Virus record (IMG/VR): IMGVR_UViG_3300029787_000251
Location: 1 to 27,767 of that record
Length of the DNA: 27,767 nt
Strand: one strand, 5' to 3'
DNA from: a virus
Shown here: piece by piece, positions 20,581 through 26,997 of the stretch
Layout of the letters: every line of letters starts with the position of its first letter
How positions within the stretch are numbered: the first letter of the stretch is position 1
The notes under the pieces: model-generated
The model's input: the letters and a program-made list of their open reading frames with translations, nothing else
Told to the model about the DNA's origin: nothing
Database searches by the model: none
Program-made: the position numbers and the translations under genes

Positions 20581-21486
20581 ATGGCTATTACTCGCGCACA
20601 ATTAGCGAAAGAGCTTGAACCCGGCTTAAATGCTCTGTTCGGGCTTGAATATGATCGTTACGATCAGGAACACGCTGAGATATTCGACGAAGAATCTTCT
20701 GACCGAGCGTTCGAAGAAGAAGTCATGCTCTCAGGGTTCGGTACTGCTCCGGTTAAAGCGGAAGGCAGTGCTATCTCGTTTGACGACGCGCAAGAGACCT
20801 TCACAGCGCGTTATACGCACGAGACAATTGCTCTAGCGTTTTCAATAACGGAAGAAGCTATCGAAGATAATCTCTACGACCGGCTAGCTTCTCGTTATAC
20901 GAGAGCTTTGGCTAGATCAATGTCACAGACCAAGCAGGTTCGGGCTGCTGCTGTATTGAACAATGCGTTTAGCACTGCTTCACCTATTGGTGACGGTGCG
21001 GCTCTTTGTTCTGCGGCTCACCCTTCCATATCTGGCAACCAACGTAACCTTCTCAGCACTGCTGCGGATCTCAATGAGACTTCGCTAGAGCAAATGTTGA
21101 TTGATGTTGCTGGGTTGACTGATGAGCGTGGTCTGAAGATTGCAGTCCGAGGAATGAAACTGATCATTCCAAAGGAATTGCAATTTATTGCAGAACGAGT
21201 TCTAAACTCAAACTTGCGACCTGGAACGGCGGATAATGATATTAACGCCACCAAGTCAATGGGTATGTTGCCTGATGGGGCTGTCGTCAACCATTTCCTC
21301 ACGGATACTGACGCTTTCTTCATCAAGACAGACGCACCTAATGGCTTCAAGTTGTTCCAAAGAACCCCCATCAAAACAGCGATGGAAGGTGACTTTGATA
21401 CTGGAAACATGCGATTCAAAGCACGTGAAAGATATTCTTTCGGCGTCAGCGATTGGAGAGCAGTGTTCGGTACTCCAGGTGCATAA
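20581..21486 (+). CDS. Major capsid protein
   Basis: A 301-residue protein expected to form the icosahedral shell. Its N-terminus (MAITRAQLAKELEPGLNALFG) leads to an acidic segment, a helical spine-like part (FSITEEAIEDNLYDRLASRYTRALARS), an A-domain-like LIIPKELQFIAERVLNS, and a C-terminal DTGNMRFKARERYSFGVSDW, consistent with HK97-fold capsid proteins of Mu gpT-like type. Size, GGGGG ribosome site, scaffold and decoration neighbours and the strong terminator directly after it all fit the most abundant virion protein. Confidence 0.9.
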   Translation: MAITRAQLAKELEPGLNALFGLEYDRYDQEHAEIFDEESSDRAFEEEVMLSGFGTAPVKAEGSAISFDDAQETFTARYTHETIALAFSITEEAIEDNLYDRLASRYTRALARSMSQTKQVRAAAVLNNAFSTASPIGDGAALCSAAHPSISGNQRNLLSTAADLNETSLEQMLIDVAGLTDERGLKIAVRGMKLIIPKELQFIAERVLNSNLRPGTADNDINATKSMGMLPDGAVVNHFLTDTDAFFIKTDAPNGFKLFQRTPIKTAMEGDFDTGNMRFKARERYSFGVSDWRAVFGTPGA

Positions 21487-21506
21487 GTAAACGTTTGTTT
21501 ACGCTT

Positions 21507-21536
21507 GAAAGGGTGCTTCGGCACCCTTTCTTTTTT
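21507..21536 (+). terminator. Strong intrinsic terminator after the capsid gene
   Basis: A ten-base stem GAAAGGGTGC/GCACCCTTTC around a TTCG tetraloop, followed by six T's. It separates the capsid gene from the second structural block. Confidence 0.96.
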
Positions 21537-21554
21537 GTGTTGTTTTGTTATTCT
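21527..21554 (+). promoter_or_regulatory. Probable promoter (extended -10) for the second structural block
   Basis: TGTTATTCT (21546-21554) is an extended -10, 16 bases after TTTCTT (21527-21532). It lies just after the terminator and about 58 bases before ATG 21612. The leader contains CAGTC (21568-21572) and GACTG (21582-21586), which could pair. Confidence 0.45.
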
Positions 21555-21611
21555 GTGTGCATCCTGACAGTCGCATCCCGTGACTGACACTAGCCAAGAC
21601 AGGAGAAACAT

Positions 21612-22232
21612 ATGGCTACAACAACTTTCAACGGCCCAGTTCGTTCAGAAAATGGGTTTCAAATGGTTTCTAAAAATGCTACGACCGGTGCAATTACTGT
21701 CACTTCCGGTGATAAGATGGCCGTCGAGGCAACTGGTAGTGCAGGGATCGAAGGCACTGCTGCGGTTTATGTTACACAAGTAAATCGTCTGAAAAGTGAC
21801 GTTTCTACAAACGTCAATATCGTAAAATCATCAATTATGATTGACCTTACAGGTCTGAAAGATGGTGGTACTGCGGGCGATATCATCGGTAAAGATGGAT
21901 CGGGTGTAGCTTTTATTGCTCAAGTTACAGCGGCTAACCAAGGCACCGTATTCGGAGTAACGATGACCTGTGTAGAGACTCCTGCTGGAGGAAGCACGGA
22001 TATTGATTTGTTTTCTGCTACAGAGGGCACCGGGGTAAATGATACGGCTATCGGTGATCTTACCGAGACCCAAATTATTAACGCAGGTGCGGCATCTGCG
22101 GGAAGCTTTGTTGCTGGTGGAGATATCGCTGCTGATCAGTATTTGTATCTAGTTAGCCAAGGAACGGGCGATGCTACTTACACTGCTGGTCGTTTTCTAA
22201 TCGAAATACTTGGTTTCGACGCAGCGTCCTAA
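21612..22232 (+). CDS. Probable virion structural protein
   Basis: A 206-residue beta-rich protein (MATTTFNGPVRSENGFQMVSK...) dominated by Gly, Ala, Thr and Val, with one Cys. It is the first gene after the capsid terminator and the second promoter, with CAGGAG before the ATG. The composition and the sequence FNGPVRSENGFQ resemble head-associated structural proteins of marine podo- and siphoviruses. It could be a decoration or fibre-base protein; the exact role cannot be told. Confidence 0.65.
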   Translation: MATTTFNGPVRSENGFQMVSKNATTGAITVTSGDKMAVEATGSAGIEGTAAVYVTQVNRLKSDVSTNVNIVKSSIMIDLTGLKDGGTAGDIIGKDGSGVAFIAQVTAANQGTVFGVTMTCVETPAGGSTDIDLFSATEGTGVNDTAIGDLTETQIINAGAASAGSFVAGGDIAADQYLYLVSQGTGDATYTAGRFLIEILGFDAAS

Positions 22233-22243
22233 AGGAGTAACGT

Positions 22244-22648
22244 ATGGCTGATGCAGTAACTTCTCAAACATTAGTCGATGGTCCTAAATTTGCGGTTTTA
22301 AAACTAACCAATATATCTGATAGCACGGGCGAATCCGCTGTCAAAAAGGTTGATGTTTCAGCCTTAGCTACCAGTGCGGACGGTGATACTTGCACAAGTG
22401 TCACCATAGACCGCATCTGGTGGCAGTGTATTGGTATGAAAGTACAGCTTTTTTTTGATGCTGATACAGACGCTTTTATTATTGAGCTTGGTGAAAACCA
22501 AAGTGGAGATCACGACTACAGTAGTTTCGGCGGCCTGACAAACAATGCAGGCACTGGAAAAACTGGGGATATCATGTTCACTACGGTAGGTGCTAGTGCA
22601 AACGACACCTACACCGTTATTTTGTATATGAGGAAAGGCTTTAGTTAA
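22244..22648 (+). CDS. Probable virion structural protein
   Basis: A 134-residue beta-strand-rich protein (MADAVTSQTLVDGPKFAVLKLT...) with IDRIWWQCIGMKVQLFFDADTD and a C-terminal TYTVILYMRKGFS. It has a good AAGGAGT site and overlaps the next gene by one base (TAATG). From memory, similar short proteins are frequent in uncultured marine phage structural operons. No specific function. Confidence 0.65.
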   Translation: MADAVTSQTLVDGPKFAVLKLTNISDSTGESAVKKVDVSALATSADGDTCTSVTIDRIWWQCIGMKVQLFFDADTDAFIIELGENQSGDHDYSSFGGLTNNAGTGKTGDIMFTTVGASANDTYTVILYMRKGFS

Positions 22649-22932
22649 TGGCTACGACGAAGAACGTGAAGCGTTTACCGTCTGGCAGATTAGAATACCG
22701 AGGGGAGACTTTTTCGGGATATAACCAACCGAAAAGGTCCTCTGGCGGTTCTAAAAAGTCTGTTGTTCTTGCTAAAAAAGGCAAAGAAGTAAAGATGGTC
22801 AGGTTTGGGGACCCCGATATGACTATTAAGAAAAGCCAACCAGCAAGACGTAAAAGTTTCCGAGCTAGACACAATTGTGATACAGCGAAAGATAAGTTTA
22901 CAGCAAGATATTGGAGTTGTGACGCATGGTAA
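22648..22932 (+). CDS. Small basic conserved-type virion protein
   Basis: A 94-residue, Lys/Arg-rich protein. It starts MATTKNVKRLPSGRLEYRG and contains RFGDPDMTIKKSQPARRKS, then SFRARHNCDTAKDKFTARYW and CDAW, with two Cys near the end. The block MTIKKSQPARRKSFRARHNC is a signature I recall from marine T4-like and T7-like phage structural regions, without known function. One-base overlaps join it to both neighbours. It is the first of four basic small proteins in a row. Confidence 0.7.
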   Translation: MATTKNVKRLPSGRLEYRGETFSGYNQPKRSSGGSKKSVVLAKKGKEVKMVRFGDPDMTIKKSQPARRKSFRARHNCDTAKDKFTARYWSCDAW

Positions 22933-23153
22933 TGACTAGAAACGCGATGCCAAAAGGCTTGAGTTACTACGCAAAAGGTGGTGGCGCATCCAAAAAAAGC
23001 AAAGGCAGTAAGATTTGTCCCGAAGGGAAAGCCTGGGCAAAAAGAACGTTTGATACATACCCGTCAGCTTATGCAAATTTAGCTGCTAGTAAGTATTGCA
23101 AAGATCCAAACTACGCTAAGAAATCCAAAGGCGGTAAAAGAAAAGGTCGATAG
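22932..23153 (+). CDS. Small basic conserved-type protein
   Basis: A 73-residue protein starting MTRNAMPKGLSYYAKGGGA, with KICPEGKAWAKRTFDTYPS, then AYANLAASKYCKDPNYAKK and a tail KKSKGGKRKGR. The start at 22932 follows the operon's TAATG overlap pattern; ATG 22926 two codons upstream is an alternative. Two Cys and a dense Lys/Gly tail suggest DNA or RNA contact. Unknown role. Confidence 0.68.
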   Translation: MTRNAMPKGLSYYAKGGGASKKSKGSKICPEGKAWAKRTFDTYPSAYANLAASKYCKDPNYAKKSKGGKRKGR

Positions 23154-23480
23154 ATGGGTGAGCTAAAAAAATGGCTCGATCAAGAGTGGGTTCGTATAGA
23201 CAGCGAGGGGAATATCGCTGGCTCATGTGGAACTTCTAAAGATACCAAGATGCCGGACCGCTGTTTGCCTAAGAAAAAAGCGCAAAGCATGACCAAAGAA
23301 GAGCGTAAAGCTACTGCTCAAAAGAAAAAACGAGAGCAGAAAAAAGGTAAAACCGTTGTTGCGAATACAAAAGAAGGAAAAGTCACAGGAATGCGAAAAG
23401 GGGGCGAAGTTCGTTCTCAGATAGCAAGAGGGTGTGGTGCTGTTCTCAGCGACCGCAGAAAACAAACTAAATATTACTGA
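23154..23480 (+). CDS. Basic conserved-type protein with Cys-Gly motif
   Basis: A 108-residue protein: KKWLDQEWVRIDSEGNIAG, CGTSKDTKMPDRCLPKKKA, a Lys-rich linker (SMTKEERKATAQKKKREQKK) and a C-terminal MRKGGEVRSQIARGCGAVLSD leading into RRKQTKYY. The WVRID..GNIAG.CGTSKD..PDRCLP block is a widespread phage motif that I recall but cannot assign to a function. It starts directly after the previous stop. The C-terminal RGCGAV segment recurs in marine virion proteins. Confidence 0.7.
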   Translation: MGELKKWLDQEWVRIDSEGNIAGSCGTSKDTKMPDRCLPKKKAQSMTKEERKATAQKKKREQKKGKTVVANTKEGKVTGMRKGGEVRSQIARGCGAVLSDRRKQTKYY

Positions 23481-23488
23481 GGTAAAAC

Positions 23489-23758
23489 ATGGCTAGTAGA
23501 GTAAATCTTGGCATGGGCGGCCCACAAAAGAAAAGCCCAGCTAAAAAAAGCACTGTGAAGCGCAAGACTAACGGTCAAGGCGTGAAAATGAAGTCCAAAG
23601 GCGGAGCAATGGGCGGCAAAAAAGATCTCCCACCAGGAATGATGTACGGTGGCATGGCCGAAAAAGACGACAAGAAAAAAATGAAAAAGAAACCCAAGGG
23701 TATGAAGATGGGCGGCAAAATGACTAAAAAAGGTGGTAAGGTCGGCGGCAAAATTTAG
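23489..23758 (+). CDS. Very basic Lys/Gly/Met-rich protein
   Basis: An 89-residue low-complexity protein with extreme Lys content and repeated KGG/MGG motifs (KMKSKGGAMGGKKD, KKKMKKKPKGMKMGGK, TKKGGKVGGKI). It starts after GAGGT. No folded domain is visible; it could neutralise packaged DNA or act as a histone-like core component, which is an inference from charge alone. The stop shares a base with the next gene's GTG. Confidence 0.62.
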   Translation: MASRVNLGMGGPQKKSPAKKSTVKRKTNGQGVKMKSKGGAMGGKKDLPPGMMYGGMAEKDDKKKMKKKPKGMKMGGKMTKKGGKVGGKI

Positions 23759-24444
23759 TGCCGTATCTACAATCGAACATCCCACATTTTAAGTGTTGGG
23801 TGCGGCGTGAATATACCCACAACCATGAGAAGTATCATGGAGAGTTTCTTCACGCGATGGCGATTGCAGTTACCACAATGCCGTGTAGGTGCTTGAGTTT
23901 TCAAGTAATTTTTACTGGCATAGAAGCAGACGGTGAAGAGGAAGATACGGCACACGGAGGAGCCATGTGGGCAAGAATGCCAATTACTGCGTTATGTGCA
24001 GACATTCCACTCCAAGAGTGGCCGCAGCCTATGGCAACGCATGACGCACAACCTTGGGATTGCAGTTCTCACCACCACGCTGTATACGTTTTGGAAAGAG
24101 CTACTCCATGTCCGTGGATGGCTAAAATAAACGGCCAGATGTTCCCGGCTAAGTATTTGTTTACTGTGGATTATGCAGAAAACGAAATTGCAGATGATCC
24201 GGCGCAACACAAACAAAGTCATGTTTTACAGTTGCTAGACGCTGGGGAGTGGACCGGAAATGTGGTCGCGCTACCAAACAATAGAGTACGTGTAACGCAC
24301 CCTGCCTGGTTCGAAGCAGGCGATTCTGCCCCGGACTTCAAGCCTTCTGCACATATACATTATTCCAAATCTGATTTAGATTACACACTAGATGTAAACC
24401 GTATCTTCGATAATTTATATAACGACGATACCGAGGATGAATGA
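23758..24444 (+). CDS. Conserved-type structural-region protein with GTG start
   Basis: A 228-residue protein, (M)PYLQSNIPHFKCWVRREYT, rich in His, Trp and Cys, with GGAMWARMPITALCADIP, QPWDCSSHHHAVYVLERA and DDPAQHKQSHVLQLLDAGEW. The start is GTG 23758, forming a TAGTG overlap with the previous stop. From memory it matches a protein often found in uncultured marine phages beside head-tail genes; the function is not known to me. Its many His and Cys residues might bind metal, but no classic site is evident. Confidence 0.7.
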   Translation: MPYLQSNIPHFKCWVRREYTHNHEKYHGEFLHAMAIAVTTMPCRCLSFQVIFTGIEADGEEEDTAHGGAMWARMPITALCADIPLQEWPQPMATHDAQPWDCSSHHHAVYVLERATPCPWMAKINGQMFPAKYLFTVDYAENEIADDPAQHKQSHVLQLLDAGEWTGNVVALPNNRVRVTHPAWFEAGDSAPDFKPSAHIHYSKSDLDYTLDVNRIFDNLYNDDTEDE

Positions 24445-25328
24445 TGGCAACCTCTGGTAGTACCAATTTCGAGTTAGACCTAGCTGAGTACGTCGAAGAG
24501 GCGTTTGAGCGGTGCGGTATGGAGCTTCGCACAGGTTATGACGTGCGTACTGCCAAACGGTCTATGAACTTGTTGTTTGCTGATTGGGCAAACAGGGGTT
24601 TGAACCAGTGGACTATCGAACAAACATCGATCACTTTAGCAGAGGGCATACGAGACTACCCCTGTGGTACGCTTACAATGACTGTAGGGGCCTCTGGTTC
24701 GTTCACGGTAGGTGAGACTATAACCGGCGGCACAAGCAACGCTACGGCTTCTATAACCAGTGCTCCAAGCACTACCAGTTTTGCTATTACCATACCCTCT
24801 GGCACGTTTTCTTCTGGTGAGACACTCACGGGGTCTAGCAGTGCCGCGACCACTACTTTGTCTGCGGCGGTAGATTTATCAAACGTTCAAAGCACTGTAG
24901 ACATTTTATCTGCTGTGGTGACAAGAAGTAGCACGGATTTCGAGATTCAACGGGTCAGTCGGTCAAGTTACCTGGATATACCAAACAAAGCACAGACCGG
25001 TAGACCTAACGAGTTTTTTGTGGACCGTCAAATTACGCCGATTCTACGAATATGGCCGACTCCAGAGAACAACACAGATGTCGTTAAGTTTGATCGTTTA
25101 ACGCGAATACAAGACGTAGATGCCGCAACAGATACTGTCGATATACCTTTTCGTTTTTATCCTTGTTTGACCGCCGGTTTGGCGTATTACCTTAGTATGA
25201 AGCGTAATCCTCAGATGATGCCGATGTTGAAAAGCGTTTACGAAGAAGAAATGCAACGGGCTATGGATGAAGACAGGGACCGAGCGTCTCTGCGTATAAG
25301 TCCATCATACGATTACTACAGGGCATAG
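24444..25328 (+). CDS. P22 gp4-like head-tail adaptor with inserted repeat domain
   Basis: A 294-residue protein. Residues 8-60 (ELDLAEYVEEAFERCGMEL, GYDVRTAKRSMNLLFADWANR, GLNQW) match the N-terminal part of P22 gp4-type neck proteins, and residues 150-294 (TVDILSAVV..., RPNEFFVDRQITPILRIWPTPEN) continue that family. Between them, residues ~75-150 are an insertion with two related units, GETITGGTSNATASI and GETLTGSSSAATTTL, looking like a small beta domain. It should connect portal and tail. ATG 24441 just upstream is also possible; GAGG spacing favours 24444. Confidence 0.72.
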   Translation: MATSGSTNFELDLAEYVEEAFERCGMELRTGYDVRTAKRSMNLLFADWANRGLNQWTIEQTSITLAEGIRDYPCGTLTMTVGASGSFTVGETITGGTSNATASITSAPSTTSFAITIPSGTFSSGETLTGSSSAATTTLSAAVDLSNVQSTVDILSAVVTRSSTDFEIQRVSRSSYLDIPNKAQTGRPNEFFVDRQITPILRIWPTPENNTDVVKFDRLTRIQDVDAATDTVDIPFRFYPCLTAGLAYYLSMKRNPQMMPMLKSVYEEEMQRAMDEDRDRASLRISPSYDYYRA

Positions 25329-25329
25329 C

Positions 25330-25635
25330 ATGTCAGGCTTTGCATCAGGTAAAAACGCATACGGCATATCAGATAGATCTGGTGTGCGATACAAACTAAA
25401 TCGCATGAAAAAAGAGTGGAATGGGTCTTTGGTAGGACCAGACGAGTATGAGCCAAAACATCCCCAATTGTATCCACCACCGAGAGCAAGTGACCCAGAA
25501 GCTATTAGAAACGCCCGTCCAGATAGGGTTGAGCCAATGGTGGTAAATTTGGGTTTGCCCGATGTGTTCCAAAAAACATTTATACCGGTGAAAGCTAGTG
25601 GGCAGGTCGGTTCAGTTACGGTGAGCACAACATGA
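25330..25635 (+). CDS. Small structural-region protein with GQVGSVTV tail
   Basis: A 101-residue protein starting MSGFASGKNAYGISDRSGV, with a Pro-rich middle (EYEPKHPQLYPPPRASDPE) and a C-terminus KASGQVGSVTVSTT. The tail resembles one unit of the 22-residue repeats in the gene at 26998. It begins one base after the previous stop and overlaps the next start in ATGA. From memory it is a common marine phage protein of unknown role. Confidence 0.65.
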   Translation: MSGFASGKNAYGISDRSGVRYKLNRMKKEWNGSLVGPDEYEPKHPQLYPPPRASDPEAIRNARPDRVEPMVVNLGLPDVFQKTFIPVKASGQVGSVTVSTT

Positions 25636-26270
25636 GTTTTACATTAGCGTCCTTAAAGACAGCCGTAAAAGATTATTGCGAGGTTAGTGAAACCACGTTT
25701 GATACGCAGTTGACCACGTTCATTTTGGAAGCGGAAGAACGTATCTTGAAGAACGTCGAGTTGCCCGTGTTCCGAAAGAATGTGACAGGCACGGCTACAA
25801 GTGGAAACACTTATTTATCCACACCGTCAGATTTTTTGGCTTCGTATAGCTTGGCTGTAATCAGCAGCAGCGTTTATGAGTATTTGTTATTGAAACATAC
25901 GTCGTTCATTCGCACGTATACGCCAAACGCATCGACTACGGGCACCCCTAAGTACTATGCCTTGTTTGATGATAATACGTTTCTTCTGGCACCAACTCCG
26001 GACAGCAACTACGATTTCGAGCTTCACTACAAATATCGTCCAGCTTCGTTAACCGCAGGTGCTGATAGTGGCACGACCTGGTTATCTACAAATGCGCCAG
26101 ATGCTTTGTTGTACGGCACTTTGGTCGAAGCGGCTACTTTTTTGAAAAATCCTCAAGAGGTTCCTGGGTATGAACAAAGATATGCCCAAGCTGTCGCGGC
26201 ATTGAAGGATCTAGCAGAGGGGTATGGTAAGGTAGACGAGTATCGTTACGGTATTAGTAAGGGTAGATAA
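25632..26270 (+). CDS. Tail tubular A/adaptor-like protein (T7 gp11-type)
   Basis: A 212-residue protein: SLKTAVKDYCEVSETTFDT, EAEERILKNVELPVFRKNV, YLSTPSDFLASYSLAVISS, TGTPKYYALFDDNTFLLAP, ELHYKYRPA and DALLYGTLVEAATFLKNPQ. This order is typical of marine podovirus proteins annotated as tail tube A or phage adaptor, which bridge portal and nozzle. It follows the gp4-like gene, as expected for a short-tailed phage. Overlaps on both sides (ATGA and TAATG). Confidence 0.75.
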   Translation: MSFTLASLKTAVKDYCEVSETTFDTQLTTFILEAEERILKNVELPVFRKNVTGTATSGNTYLSTPSDFLASYSLAVISSSVYEYLLLKHTSFIRTYTPNASTTGTPKYYALFDDNTFLLAPTPDSNYDFELHYKYRPASLTAGADSGTTWLSTNAPDALLYGTLVEAATFLKNPQEVPGYEQRYAQAVAALKDLAEGYGKVDEYRYGISKGR

Positions 26271-26560
26271 TGCTACAGGAAACACCACAGATCGAGATTG
26301 GTGAGGTTGGCGTCACGACCACGCACTGGGCTGGACATGATGTCGATTATTGGGCAGAACAAACTACCAACAAAATTGTAAGTATTGGGGGCAACTGCCA
26401 TCCAATAATTGCACAACAGGCTGAAGCATTCAGAGATGCTGTCCTGCAACAAATTTCATATTATATGAAAGAAGCAATCAAGAGTGACCGCACTACATTG
26501 ATTGCACAATTAGAAAAACAAGGCCAACCAGAAATGGCTGACATTTTAAGGAGACTATAA
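26270..26560 (+). CDS. Hypothetical protein
   Basis: A 96-residue protein with EIGEVGVTTTHWAGHDVDY, AEQTTNKIVSIGG, then a helical C-terminus (QISYYMKEAIKSDRTTLIA and LEKQGQPEMADILRRL). It is linked to both neighbours by TAATG overlaps. No family is recognised; a small virion or chaperone-type protein is likely from context. Confidence 0.65.
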   Translation: MLQETPQIEIGEVGVTTTHWAGHDVDYWAEQTTNKIVSIGGNCHPIIAQQAEAFRDAVLQQISYYMKEAIKSDRTTLIAQLEKQGQPEMADILRRL

Positions 26561-26988
26561 TGGCTATATCGACAGCTATGTGTACGTCCTTCAAGCAGGA
26601 AATTCTTGTTGGCACACATAATTTTACTGCTACCACAGGTAACACTTTCAAGCTTGCGTTATTCACAAGCAGTGCAAGCCTGGGGGCAAGCACCACAGCA
26701 TTTGCAACAACTAATGAAGTTAGTGGTACAGGATACTCAAGCGGGGGTTCAAACCTTACTTCAGTAACACCCACTACATCAGGCACGACCGCACTATGTG
26801 ACTTCTCAGATCTCACATTCTCCAGCGCATCAGTGACAGCTAACGGAGCACTCATTTATAACAGCAGTGCTTCCAACAAGGCAGTTTGTGCGTTGGCTTT
26901 CGGTGGTGATAAAACTAGTACGGCAGGTGATTTTACAATTACTTTCCCAGCAGCGGATGCGTCAAACGCGATAATCCGCATCGCCTAG
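26560..26988 (+). CDS. Conserved-type virion structural protein
   Basis: A 142-residue beta-rich protein (MAISTAMCTSFKQEILVGTHN) with FKLALFTSSASLGASTTAF, NEVSGTGYSSGG, DFSDLTFSSASVTANGALI and DFTITFPAADASNAIIRIA. I recall near-identical protein patterns in many marine phages and prophages, annotated only as hypothetical or structural; its place next to a repetitive surface-type protein suggests a tail or fibre-base role. AAGGAG ribosome site, TAATG start. Confidence 0.75.
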   Translation: MAISTAMCTSFKQEILVGTHNFTATTGNTFKLALFTSSASLGASTTAFATTNEVSGTGYSSGGSNLTSVTPTTSGTTALCDFSDLTFSSASVTANGALIYNSSASNKAVCALAFGGDKTSTAGDFTITFPAADASNAIIRIA

Positions 26989-26997
26989 AGATAATAT

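Noticed and set aside
21018-21611. A 197-codon leftward ORF opposite the capsid gene
   Set aside because: Fully antisense to the well-supported capsid gene and crossing its terminator; no ribosome site or recognisable domain.
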